Source: CAWCFV01 sp963794995
GTDB taxonomy: Bacteria > Actinomycetota > Actinomycetes > JACCUZ01
Direction of reading: 5' to 3'
Length of the DNA stretch: 64,000 nt
Assembly: GCA_963794995.1 (NCBI GenBank)
Contig: CAWCFV010000002.1
Coordinates: forward strand, 2,294,001-2,358,000
This document shows positions 24,225 through 32,216 of the stretch, one piece after another. The translations under genes were made by a program, and so were the position numbers. The notes beneath the pieces were generated by a model, which did no database searches, was not told where the DNA came from, and was given only the letters and a program-made list of their open reading frames with translations. How positions within the stretch are numbered: the stretch's first letter is position 1; each line of letters opens with the position of its first letter.

Positions 24225-25263
24225 TCAGGCGATCCGCACGCCGCGGGGCAGCCGGCGCACCGGTGTGCGCAGCCGCCGGATCGTGACCGCGACGGCACCG
24301 CCCGCCAGCAGCACGTCGAAAGCGAGCCCGTAGGGCCAGACCGGTCCGCCGTCCGGCCGGGGTCGCCCGGACGCGAGGACCCCCGGTCTGCGCCGGGCCT
24401 CCCGGACCGCGTCACCGAGGTCGCCCAGCGGGTCCAGGGGCCGCGGGAGCACCATGCCGTCGGCGCTCCTCGGGGCGGGCAGCCGCGGCGCGGCGTCGGC
24501 GAGGATCACGAACGGGTTGGGGGCGAGCAGCGGCCAGGTCCGGTCCGGCCGGGCCTCCTGGTAGCTGTAGGTCTGGTCGTCGTAGGTGCTCTCGACGGTC
24601 TGCGTCGTCAGCGCGGTGGCCAGGCCGAAGGCGATCAGGGTGCCGATGGTCAGGGCGAACACCGTCAGGTAGGACACGCAGCGCCGAGGTGATGCTGCGC
24701 GCCAGCAGTGCCGACCAGGCCTGGGCCAGCGCCACCACGACGCCGAGCAGCAGCGCGACAACGACCAGCGTGGTGACCACGTTGAGCAGGGGCAGGCTGC
24801 CTTCCGCCATCGCCCAGACCACCACCGGCAGGGTGAGGCCGAGGAAGACCAGCGCGGTGCCCCAGGCCGCCGCGAGCTTGCCGAGGGCGAGCTCGGCCGC
24901 GGTGAGCCGGGTGACCTGCAGCACCGCGAGCGTGCCGCGCTCACGGTCGCCGTTGACCGACTGCGCGCTCAGGGCGGGCACGACGAGCAGCGCCAGACCG
25001 AGGACGAAGAGCATCGCACCGCCGAACAGCGGCGGCCCGGCCTCCCGGCCCTGGTCGGTCTCGCCGATCGCGGACAGGCCGAGGCGCAGCAGCACGGCGA
25101 AGAGCAGCACCACGCCGGTCCAGGCCCCCAGCAGCCACTTCCAGCGGCCGGCCCTGATCCGCAGCCGGAACTCCTGGCGGGCCACGGTCGAGACGCCGCG
25201 CCACGAGGCGGCTCGACGGATGGTCGCCGGAGCGACCTCCGTCGGCTCGTCGGTCCGGGTCAC
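24225..25263 (-). pseudogene. ABC exporter permease, frameshifted
   Basis: From the GTG at 25263 (GTGA overlap with the ATPase) the frame codes VARQEFRLRIRAGRWKW and several membrane helices (GAMLFVLGLALLVVPALSAQS, LVFLGLTLPVVVWAM). Around 24680, after ARSITSAL, the frame moves by one base; the other frame continues with VSYLTVFALTIGTLIAFGLA and runs to the stop at 24225. Repaired length is about 345 aa, ABC-2 type. One extra C explains the break. The neighbouring ATPase gene is also shifted once, so the exporter is either recently dead or both breaks are sequence errors. Confidence 0.75.
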
Positions 25264-26182
25264 CGTCGCTCCTCGGTGAGCTCGAGGTAGGCCGCCTCCA
25301 GGTCGCCGCCGCTCGGCGCGCAGGCGACGAGCCGCACGCCGCCACGGACGAGCGCGACGACGAGGTCGGCCGCCTCCTCGTCCGAGCCGAGCGCGACCTC
25401 GACGCCGGCGGGCGACGGCGTGCTGTGCGCGAGCCGCATCTCGTCCAGTGCGGCGACGAGCCCGGCGTCGTCGAGGGCGCGCAGGCGCCAGGGCCGGGTA
25501 CGGGCCTGCGGCAGCGCGCGCACCGCGTGCTCCCCGACGGTCCGCCCCGACTCGATGAACACCACCCGGTCGGCGACCTCCTCGAGGTCGGACAGGACGT
25601 GGCTGGACACGAGCACGGCGACGCCGTCGGCGGCCTGGGCGCGCAGGAGCTCGCGCAGGTCGACCCGGCTGCGCGGGTCCAGCCCGCTCGCCGGCTCGTC
25701 CAGCACCAGCACCCGCGGCGGTGCACCAGCGCGCGGGCCAGGCCCAGCCGCTGCTTCTGCCCCCGTGAGAGCACGTGCACGGGGGAGTCGGCGTACTGCT
25801 GCAGGTGGATGGTCTCGAGGAGCTCCGCCACCCGGGCGGCGGAGTCGTGCCGCGGCAGCAGGTAGGCGGCACAGAACAGCTCCAGGTACTCCCGGGCGGT
25901 GAGGTTGTCGTAGACGCCGAAGACGTCCGGCGACCAGCCGAGCAGCGCGCGGACGGCGTCCGGCTCGGCGACCGGGTCGTGCCCGCCGACCGTGATCCTC
26001 CCGGCGTCGGGGACCAGCAGGGTCGCGAGCGCGAGGAACAGGGTGGTCTTGCCCGAGCCGTTCGGTCCCACCAGCGCCGTGACCTGCCCGGACGGGGCGG
26101 TCAGGTCGATGTCGCGGACGGCCTCGACGCCGCCGAAGCTGCGCCGCACGCCGGTGGCGACGATGCCGCTGGCCGCGTCCAT
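25260..26182 (-). pseudogene. ABC exporter ATP-binding protein, frameshifted
   Basis: ATG at 26182 (MDAASGIVATGVRRSFGG). Walker A GPNGSGKTT, Q-loop at LLGWSPDVFGVYDNL, signature LSRGQKQRLGLARAL. Then near 25720 one C is missing and the frame changes; Walker B (VLVLDEP) with ASGLDPRSRVDL, and the H-loop SSHVLSDLE, are read in the other frame to the stop at 25260. Repaired length is about 307 aa, a CcmA-type ATPase. It pairs with the following permease; substrate unknown. Confidence 0.75.
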
Positions 26183-26303
26183 GGCCCGATCCTGACGCAC
26201 GACGAGAGGGTCCGGGTGCCGGAACACGCCGGGGCCGGCTGCCCGCCGTCCGTAGAATGGCCGGCGCAAGAGCCCGAGGACGTCGAGGCAGGAGGAAGCT
26301 CCC

Positions 26304-27575
26304 GTGGGCCTGGTCGTGCAGAAGTACGGCGGTTCCTCCGTCGCCGACGCCGAGGGCATCAAGCGGGTCGCCAAGCGCATCGTCGACACGCGCAAGGCCG
26401 GTCACGACGTGGTCGTCGCCGTCTCGGCGATGGGCGACACCACCGACGAGCTGGTGGACCTGGCCCAGCAGGTCAGCCCGCTGCCGGGCGGCCGCGAGCT
26501 CGACATGCTGCTGACGGCCGGCGAGCGCATCTCGATGGCGCTGCTCGCGATGGCCATCGCGAACCTCGGTCACCAGGCCCGGTCGTACACCGGCAGCCAG
26601 GCCGGCGTCATCACCGACTCCAGCCACGGCAGGGCCCGGATCATCGACGTGACCCCGGGACGCATCCGGTCCGCTCTGGACGAGGGCGCGATCGTCATCG
26701 TCGCCGGCTTCCAGGGCGTGTCCCAGGACACCAAGGAGATCACCACGCTGGGCCGCGGCGGAACCGACACCACGGCGGTCGCCCTGGCCGCGGCGCTCGG
26801 GGCCGAGGTGTGCGAGATCTACACCGACGTCGACGGCGTCTTCTCGGCCGACCCGCGCATCGTCCCGACCGCCCGGCGGCTGCCCCGCATCTCCTACGAG
26901 GAGATGCTGGAGATGGCGGCCTCCGGGGCGAAGGTGCTGCACCTGCGGTGCGTGGAGTACGCGCGCCGCTACGACATCCCGGTCCACGTCCGCTCGTCGT
27001 TCTCCCAGCGCGAGGGCACCTGGGTCACCGATCTACCGCAAGGGGCCGACCAGATGGAGCAGGCGATCATCTCCGGCGTCGCGCACGACCGGAGCGAGGC
27101 GAAGATCACCGTCGTCGGTGTGCCCGACAAGCCCGGCGAGGCCGCGGCGATCTTCCGGGCCGTGTCGGCGGCCGAGATCAACATCGACATGATCGTGCAG
27201 AACATCTCGGCCGCGGCCACCGGCCGTACCGACATCTCCTTCACGCTGCCCAAGACCGACGGCCAGGCCGCGATGTCGGCCCTGGACCGGATCCGGGACC
27301 AGGTGGGGTTCGAGGACCTGCTCTTCGACGACCAGGTCGGCAAGGTGTCCCTGGTCGGTGCCGGCATGCGCTCGCACCCGGGGGTCTCCGCGACGTTCTT
27401 CGGCGCGCTGGCAGACGCCGGCGTCAACATCGAGATGATCTCGACCTCGGAGATCAGGATCTCGGTCGTGGTCCGCGGAGGTGACGTCGACTCCGCGGTC
27501 ACGGCGGTGCACACGGCCTTCGAGCTGGACAGCACCGAGACCGAGGCCGTCGTCTACGGCGGGACCGGGCGGTGA
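26304..27575 (+). CDS. lysC: Aspartate kinase
   Basis: First step of the aspartate pathway (Lys, Met, Thr, diaminopimelate), 423 aa. Kinase motifs: VQKYGGSSVADAEGI, LLTAGERISMALLAMA, TLGRGGTDTTAVALAAALG. Two ACT regulatory modules follow from about residue 260 (KITVVGVPDKPGEAAAIF, VSLVGAGMRSHPGVSATFF). GTG at 26304 with AGGAGGAAG. A TAGAAT at 26253-26258 could be the -10. An internal ATG at 27054 (MEQAIISGVAHDRSEAK) preceded by AAGGGG matches the start of the separate beta subunit known in Corynebacterium. Confidence 0.96.
   Translation: MGLVVQKYGGSSVADAEGIKRVAKRIVDTRKAGHDVVVAVSAMGDTTDELVDLAQQVSPLPGGRELDMLLTAGERISMALLAMAIANLGHQARSYTGSQAGVITDSSHGRARIIDVTPGRIRSALDEGAIVIVAGFQGVSQDTKEITTLGRGGTDTTAVALAAALGAEVCEIYTDVDGVFSADPRIVPTARRLPRISYEEMLEMAASGAKVLHLRCVEYARRYDIPVHVRSSFSQREGTWVTDLPQGADQMEQAIISGVAHDRSEAKITVVGVPDKPGEAAAIFRAVSAAEINIDMIVQNISAAATGRTDISFTLPKTDGQAAMSALDRIRDQVGFEDLLFDDQVGKVSLVGAGMRSHPGVSATFFGALADAGVNIEMISTSEIRISVVVRGGDVDSAVTAVHTAFELDSTETEAVVYGGTGR
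27054..27575 (+). other. Probable internal translation start for the LysC beta subunit
   Basis: Codon 251 of lysC is an ATG with AAGGGG 7-12 bp upstream. The product would be a 173-residue ACT-only chain beginning MEQAIISGVAHD, the same point where corynebacterial lysC-beta begins. It would give an alpha2beta2 enzyme with feedback control by lysine and threonine. Inferred from position and ribosome site only. Confidence 0.4.
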
Positions 27576-28609
27576 GCGGCCTCACCGTCGGGGTGGTCGG
27601 TGCCACCGGGCAGGTCGGCACCGTGATGCGCCGGCTGCTCGCCGAGCGCGACTTCCCCCTGACCGCGGTCCGGTTCTTCGCCTCCTCCCGGTCGGCCGGC
27701 AGCACGCTGCCGTGGCATGACGGCGAGGTGGTGGTCGAGGACGCCGAGACCGCCGACGTGGGCGACCTCGACCTCGCGCTGTTCTCCGCGGGCGGCTCGA
27801 CGTCGAGGGCCCTGGCCCCGCGCTACGCCGCGGCGGGCGCCGTCGTGGTCGACAACTCCTCGGCCTGGCGGATGGACCCCGATGTCCCGCTGGTCGTGTC
27901 CGAGGTCAACCCCGAGGCGATCGCCGAGGCGCGCAAGGGCATCATCGCGAACCCGAACTGCACGACCATGGCCGCGATGCCGGTGCTCAAGCCGCTGCAC
28001 GACGAGGCCGGCCTGGTGCGTCTGGTCGCGAGCACCTACCAGGCGGTGTCCGGCAGCGGGCTGGCCGGCGTCGACGAGCTGGACAAGCAGGTCCGGCAGG
28101 TCGTCGACCGCGCCACCGACCTCGTGCACGACGGCTCGGCGGTGACCTACCCGGCCCCGCAGAAGTACGTCGCCCCGATCGCGTTCAACGTGCTGCCGAT
28201 GGCCGGCTCGGTCGTCGACGACGGCTCGTTCGAGACCGACGAGGAGCAGAAGCTGCGCAACGAGTCGCGCAAGATCCTCGGCATCCCCGGCCTGCTCGTC
28301 TCCGGAACCTGCGTGCGGGTGCCCGTGTTCACCGGTCACTCGCTCTCGCTCAACGCGGAGTTCGCCCGCCCGCTGTCGGTCGAGCGGGCCCGCGAGCTGC
28401 TGTCGAGCGCGACCGGTGTCGAGCTCGTCGACGTGCCGACCCCGCTCCAGGCCGCCGGCCGCGACCCGTCCTACGTCGGTCGGCTCCGGCAGGACCCGGG
28501 CGTGCCGGAGGGTCGCGGGCTGGCGCTGTTCGTGAGCAACGACAACCTGCGCAAGGGCGCAGCGCTCAACGCGGTGCAGATCGCCGAGCTGGTCGCCGCC
28601 CGCCGCTGA
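27572..28609 (+). CDS. asd: Aspartate-semialdehyde dehydrogenase
   Basis: Second enzyme of the aspartate pathway, 345 aa. NADP-binding VGVVGATGQVGTVMRRLL, catalytic Cys in IIANPNCTTM, the SAGGSTSR loop, and the active-site His region RVPVFTGHSLSLNAEF. The GTG at 27572 overlaps the lysC stop by GTGA, so the pair is one operon. The last 44 bp overlap the end of the leftward membrane-protein gene. Confidence 0.96.
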   Translation: MSGLTVGVVGATGQVGTVMRRLLAERDFPLTAVRFFASSRSAGSTLPWHDGEVVVEDAETADVGDLDLALFSAGGSTSRALAPRYAAAGAVVVDNSSAWRMDPDVPLVVSEVNPEAIAEARKGIIANPNCTTMAAMPVLKPLHDEAGLVRLVASTYQAVSGSGLAGVDELDKQVRQVVDRATDLVHDGSAVTYPAPQKYVAPIAFNVLPMAGSVVDDGSFETDEEQKLRNESRKILGIPGLLVSGTCVRVPVFTGHSLSLNAEFARPLSVERARELLSSATGVELVDVPTPLQAAGRDPSYVGRLRQDPGVPEGRGLALFVSNDNLRKGAALNAVQIAELVAARR

Positions 28610-29459
28610 CGCCCTTCGGCCGGGCGGCGCCACGACCGGCGGCGGCACCCGCGAGGCCGGTGACGGCCAGAGTCCCGAGGAACACCACGTACGTCCACGT
28701 CGCGACGTCCTCGACCCCGAGCGCGCCGGTGGAGCCGGCGGAGTCGAGGGAGTCGGGGAACCTCAGGACGGCGACAAGCTGGCCCAGCGCCATCACGGCG
28801 CAGGCCGGGAACACCACGGCCGCCGCGTCCCGCCGGTTCACCCACCAGGTCTGCACGGCCACGATGCCGAGGCCGACCAGCCACGCGCCGACCGCCTGGG
28901 CCGTGAGGGGGGTGAGGGGCCACGGCCACCACCCGGCGTCGTCCGGCCGGAGCAGGAGGAGGCCCCCCGCGCCGGCCATCGCCAGGCCCTGGGCGCCGAG
29001 GGGGTGCCGCAGCGCAGCCGGCAGCGGTGCCGAGCGGGAGCCGGCGCCGGGCGCCGGCTGCCCGCGGACCTGGCGCCACCACAGGGCGCCCAGGACGACC
29101 GGCACCACGGCGTAGACGGCGAGCCAGCCCCAGGTGAGCGCGCGGGTCGAGGCCGGGCCGGCGTCGAGGTGGAAGCGGTCCAGGTGGGCGAGCGTCACCA
29201 GCAGGGTCAGGGTCGTGAAGACCCAGACCCCCGGAACCGCGAGCCGGGCCTGCTGCCAGGTCCGTCGTGCTGCCGCCTGGCTCTCCAGGACGGCGGCCGC
29301 GAGGTAGCCGGCGCCGAGGAAGGCCGCCGTGAGCGGCACGTCGATGGTCCAGGCGAAGTACCGGTCGGTCTGCTCGCTGCGCAGGGTGAGTGGCACCGAC
29401 TGGGCGAGCACCAGCACCGCCGCGACCCACAGCATCCGCCGCATGCCCGGGCTCAGCAC
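28566..29459 (-). CDS. Polytopic membrane protein, unknown
   Basis: 297 aa with about eight hydrophobic helices (for example MLWVAAVLVLAQSVPLTL, ALTWGWLAVYAVVPVVLGALW, VVFLGTLAVTGLAGAAAG) and a basic C-terminal tail RPARRSAPR. GTG at 29459 overlaps the stop of the upstream gene; ATG at 29444 is an alternative. No transporter motif or known family recognised. Its 3' end overlaps asd by 44 bp, tail to tail. Confidence 0.6.
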   Translation of the reverse strand: MLSPGMRRMLWVAAVLVLAQSVPLTLRSEQTDRYFAWTIDVPLTAAFLGAGYLAAAVLESQAAARRTWQQARLAVPGVWVFTTLTLLVTLAHLDRFHLDAGPASTRALTWGWLAVYAVVPVVLGALWWRQVRGQPAPGAGSRSAPLPAALRHPLGAQGLAMAGAGGLLLLRPDDAGWWPWPLTPLTAQAVGAWLVGLGIVAVQTWWVNRRDAAAVVFPACAVMALGQLVAVLRFPDSLDSAGSTGALGVEDVATWTYVVFLGTLAVTGLAGAAAGRGAARPKGVSGGRRPARRSAPR

Positions 29460-30196
29460 GGGACGCCCCCGCCGGCCGGCAGCCGGACCCCGAAGCCCTG
29501 CACGGCGAGCCGCAGCAGCACCTGACCCGGTGCGCGCAGCCGCTGCACCCGACGGGCGCTGAGCACCTCGAGCTCGTCCAGGCGCCCGGCCAGCACGTCG
29601 GCACCTGCCCGGCGGGCCAGGTCCAGGCTCCGGGCGTTGTCCCAGACCTTGTCGCGGGCCTCGCGCAGGAACCGGGTGGTCCCGCAGCGGTTGAGGGGCC
29701 GCAGCAGCCGGTCGGTCGCGGTCGGGTGACCGAGCCGGGTCAGCTCCCTGTCCTCCTCGGGCACCCGCCGGGCGAGGACCCGGTCGAGTCGGCGGTGGTC
29801 GGCCCGGCGACCGGCGAGCAGCACGGGGTCGTCGAAGTCTGCGGCCGGGATGACCGCCAGCAGGGCCTGCGGGAGGTCGAAGTTGATGTGCGCGTTCATC
29901 CCGAGCAGCACCTGCCGCAGGGGTGGCAGCCCGGTGGCCGAGAACGCCACGGACCAGGGCAGCGGGACCGGCCGGCCGCGGTCGGCCGCCCGCAGCACGT
30001 CGAGGTAGAGATCGGCGAAGACGACGTCCCAGCGCTCGACCCACGAGGGGTCGGCGAACCCGCCGGCCGCCAGCTCCTGCCGGACGGCAACCGTGGTGCG
30101 CAGGTAGGTGCCCAGGAAGTAGCGCCGCTCGTCGCCGTCGCGTTCCATCGCGGCGAGCGCGGCCCGCATCCGCTCGACGAGCGCGTCGATGCCCAC
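29453..30196 (-). CDS. DUF5995 family protein
   Basis: 247 aa, no signal peptide. Family-like blocks: MGIDALVERMRAALAAME, RYFLGTYLRTTVAVRQEL, and GMNAHINFDLPQALLAV, a conserved His/Asn region suggestive of an active site. Its members are common in actinobacteria; no reaction is known. GTG at 30196. Coupled by a 7-bp overlap to the membrane protein downstream, suggesting the two act together. Confidence 0.7.
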   Translation of the reverse strand: MGIDALVERMRAALAAMERDGDERRYFLGTYLRTTVAVRQELAAGGFADPSWVERWDVVFADLYLDVLRAADRGRPVPLPWSVAFSATGLPPLRQVLLGMNAHINFDLPQALLAVIPAADFDDPVLLAGRRADHRRLDRVLARRVPEEDRELTRLGHPTATDRLLRPLNRCGTTRFLREARDKVWDNARSLDLARRAGADVLAGRLDELEVLSARRVQRLRAPGQVLLRLAVQGFGVRLPAGGGVPC

Positions 30197-30254
30197 CTCG
30201 GCCTCCCGGCCCCGAATGTGGCACCGCTGCGACGCCCTGTACAGGGCGTCGCCG

Positions 30255-30479
30255 TCACCGCCAGGCCGGCTCGCTGCCCTCCTCGAAGTCGGCGAAGGCC
30301 CGCTCGAGCCCCAGCAGCACCTCGGCCGTGGTCTCGAACAGCGCCTGCGCCTTGGGGTCGTGGACCTTCTCGACGTCGCCGCGCAGGTGCTGGGCGAGGT
30401 CGGTCAGGGCGGCGCGCATCTTCGCGGTGTGCCGCATGGGGTCACTCGGTGGAAGCGCGTCGATGTGCATGTCGGTCAT
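30255..30479 (-). CDS. Small helical protein of unknown function
   Basis: 74 aa from ATG 30479, with AAGGAGACGGAG immediately upstream. Sequence: MTDMHIDALPPSDPMRHTAK then a helix (MRAALTDLAQHLRGDVEKV) and an acidic C-terminus. The upstream part of the same open frame is antisense to a tRNA and is not coding. No family recognised; the ribosome site and codon pattern support a real gene. Confidence 0.6.
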   Translation of the reverse strand: MTDMHIDALPPSDPMRHTAKMRAALTDLAQHLRGDVEKVHDPKAQALFETTAEVLLGLERAFADFEEGSEPAWR

Positions 30480-30707
30480 CTCCGTCTCCTTCGCGTCGCT
30501 GGGGCGGCTGCAGTCTGCGACGGCACGGTGTCCGACGGCTTGATCGAGCTTGCGCAGTCGGTGGCCGGGACTGCATCGCGTCGTGGCGGGACGGTGCCCG
30601 GCGCCCGGGGCGGCGCCGGACCGCGGCCGGGGCCTCCCGACTCCGCCGTGAGGGCCGCATCGAAGAGATCGGCTGTGACCGGCAGATGTGCGTCGGCCTC
30701 CGACGGC
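30480..30707. other. Intergenic stretch without recognised feature
   Basis: Between the small helical protein gene and the tRNA-Pro terminator I see no credible frame and no RNA motif. It presumably holds the promoter of the leftward 74-aa gene. Confidence 0.5.
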
Positions 30708-30746
30708 GACAGCCGGTGCCCCTGACCTGCAGGGACACCGGCTGTC
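30708..30746 (-). terminator. Terminator hairpin behind tRNA-Pro
   Basis: 11-bp perfect stem (30708-30718 with 30736-30746) extended by CCCTG/CAGGG around a 5-nt loop. It starts 5 bp after the tRNA 3' end in the direction of its transcription. Confidence 0.65.
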
Positions 30747-30751
30747 TTCTG

Positions 30752-30825
30752 TCGGGGTGGCGGGATTTGAACCCACGACCTCTGCGTCCCGAACGCAGCG
30801 CGCTACCAAGCTGCGCCACACCCCG
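30752..30825 (-). tRNA. tRNA-Pro (anticodon CGG)
   Basis: Acceptor CGGGGTG pairs with CACCCCG, anticodon stem CTGCG/CGCAG encloses TTCGGGA (anticodon CGG), T-loop GTTCAAAT, discriminator A. CCA is not encoded (CAG follows), so it must be added by the CCA enzyme. Confidence 0.96.
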
Positions 30826-31110
30826 ATCGAGCCCGGCAAGTCTAGCCGAGCCCGGAGGACGGCCCGACCAGGGTGGCCGGGTCGACCGCAGCCCGCCGGA
30901 CGGGGTCTGCCCGTGCCGCCCCCGGCGGCTCGGCTCCGGCTCGGTCACGTCGAGTAGCTGATCATCATCGGCGAGTGAGCCCGCTCGTCGGTGCGGGTGA
31001 CTGCCGCAGCAGAGTCGCTGACCTGCGGGTTTGGAACGGTCGCTGTGCGGGATCTGGGAGCCACATCGAAGTCGCCCGCTCCGTGGGCCGTCGCGCAAGG
31101 AGTACCGGTC
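30826..31110. other. Promoter region of the LPxTG protein gene
   Basis: 285 bp between tRNA-Pro and the surface-protein gene. It contains a good ribosome site (GCAAGGAG at its end) and no stop in the surface-protein frame from about 30991. No known riboswitch core was found. A long leader is likely. Confidence 0.4.
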
Positions 31111-32136
31111 ATGCACAGGCTGTTGCAGAGAGTGACGATCCTCGTCGCGGCGGTGGGTCTGGTGGTCCTGTCCCCCGTCGCAGCCGTGGCTGGGGACCAC
31201 GGGGACCGTGACACGGGGGACAAGGGAAACGGGAGCCAGTCCAAGGTCCAGGGCAGCTCGCCCTCCGACCCGGACGGGATGGACAACGGCGGGCCGGACA
31301 AGCCCGGTGGCTCCGGTGGCTACGACGACGACAAGGACGGCAACAACGGCAGCGGCAACGACACCGACTGCGAGGACGACAACAACGGCCGCGGGGTCCC
31401 GGGGCACTGCAAGGACAAGGGCAAGGACGGCAAGGACGAGGGCGACGGCGGCACCGGGGGCGGTGGCTCGGGCGGCAACGGCGGGTCCGGCGGCAACGGC
31501 GGCTCGGGCGGCAACGGCGGGTCCGGCGGCAACGGCGGCTCGGGCGGCAGCGGTGGGTCCGGCGGCAACGGCGGGTCCGGCGGCAACGGCGGCTCGGGCG
31601 GCAACGGTGGCTCCGGTGGCAGCGGCGGCAGCGGTGGGTCCGGCGGCAGCGGTGGCTCGGGCGGCAACGGCGGCAGCGGTGGCTCGGGCGGCAACGGCGG
31701 CAGCGGTGGCTCGGGCGGCACCGGCGGCAGCGGTGGCTCGGGCGGCAACGGCGGCAGCGGTGGCTCGGGCGGCAACGGCGGTGCTCCCGGCGCGCCCGGC
31801 GCCCCTGGCGCTCCCGGTGCCCCTGGCGCTCCCGGTGCCCCTGGCGCTCCCGGTGCCGCTGGCGCTCCCGGTGCCGCTGGCGTCGATGGCGTCGCCGGCA
31901 CCTCGGGTGGCCCTGGCGACACCGCTGTCCTCGGGACCAAGACCGGCCAGACCCAGGGATCCGCGGTGCCGGGCGCGGCTCGCACGGAGGTCCTGGGCAC
32001 CGGCTCCAGCTCTGGCACCCTGCCGCACACCGGCGCCACGGTGATGGCGCTCGCTCTGGCGGGTACCGCCCTGCTCGGCGGTGGCGTGCTCCTCATGGTG
32101 TTCCTGCGGCGCCGTCACGAGGCCCTGCCGGACTGA
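31111..32136 (+). CDS. Secreted Gly-rich, collagen-like LPxTG surface protein
   Basis: 341 aa. Signal peptide residues 1-27 (TILVAAVGLVVLSPVAAVA), then a charged Asp/Lys/Gly segment with two Cys. About 108 residues of GGS/GGN repeats follow, then a Gly-Ala-Pro collagen-like block. The C-terminus is a classical sorting signal: LPHTG at 304-308, a hydrophobic helix and RRRHEALPD. Sortase would link it to peptidoglycan. No sortase gene lies in the window. ATG 31111 behind GCAAGGAG. Repeat number is likely variable between strains. Adhesion or spacer function is inferred from composition only. Confidence 0.85.
   Translation: MHRLLQRVTILVAAVGLVVLSPVAAVAGDHGDRDTGDKGNGSQSKVQGSSPSDPDGMDNGGPDKPGGSGGYDDDKDGNNGSGNDTDCEDDNNGRGVPGHCKDKGKDGKDEGDGGTGGGGSGGNGGSGGNGGSGGNGGSGGNGGSGGSGGSGGNGGSGGNGGSGGNGGSGGSGGSGGSGGSGGSGGNGGSGGSGGNGGSGGSGGTGGSGGSGGNGGSGGSGGNGGAPGAPGAPGAPGAPGAPGAPGAPGAAGAPGAAGVDGVAGTSGGPGDTAVLGTKTGQTQGSAVPGAARTEVLGTGSSSGTLPHTGATVMALALAGTALLGGGVLLMVFLRRRHEALPD
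31456..31779 (+). repeat. Tandem Gly-Gly-Ser/Asn coding repeats
   Basis: Continuous variants of GGCGGCAACGGCGGGTCC and GGCGGCAGCGGTGGCTCG, coding GGNGGS and GGSGGS. Synonymous differences separate the units, so the array has aged rather than expanded in one step. Confidence 0.9.
31780..31890 (+). repeat. Collagen-like GAPGAP coding repeats
   Basis: Repeats of GGTGCTCCCGGC and GCCCCTGGC-type units encode Gly-Ala-Pro triplets, turning to Gly-Ala-Ala at the end. Gly at every third residue is the collagen triple-helix pattern, although the block is short. Confidence 0.85.
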
Positions 32137-32160
32137 CCGGCAGCGGGTCCCTGGGCAGGC

Positions 32161-32194
32161 CGACGGCCGGCCACCCTCGGGTGGCCGGCCGTCG
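32161..32194 (+). terminator. Terminator hairpin after the LPxTG gene
   Basis: A perfect 16-bp stem (32161-32176 with 32179-32194) sits 24 bp after the stop codon and 22 bp before the end of the convergent phosphoesterase gene, so it can serve both. Confidence 0.75.
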
Positions 32195-32216
32195 CGCGTC
32201 GGGAGGGGCGGTCGTC

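Noticed and set aside
30480..30839. N-terminal extension of the small gene at 30255-30479, crossing tRNA-Pro
   Set aside because: The translated part copies the tRNA sequence and hairpin. A strong ribosome site precedes the ATG at 30479.
30826..31110. c-di-AMP (ydaO-type) riboswitch before the LPxTG gene
   Set aside because: Such leaders often precede wall-protein genes, but the conserved core and pseudoknot elements were not found.
31456..31890. Repeat array considered as CRISPR
   Set aside because: Units are short, in frame, contiguous and without spacers. They encode protein repeats.
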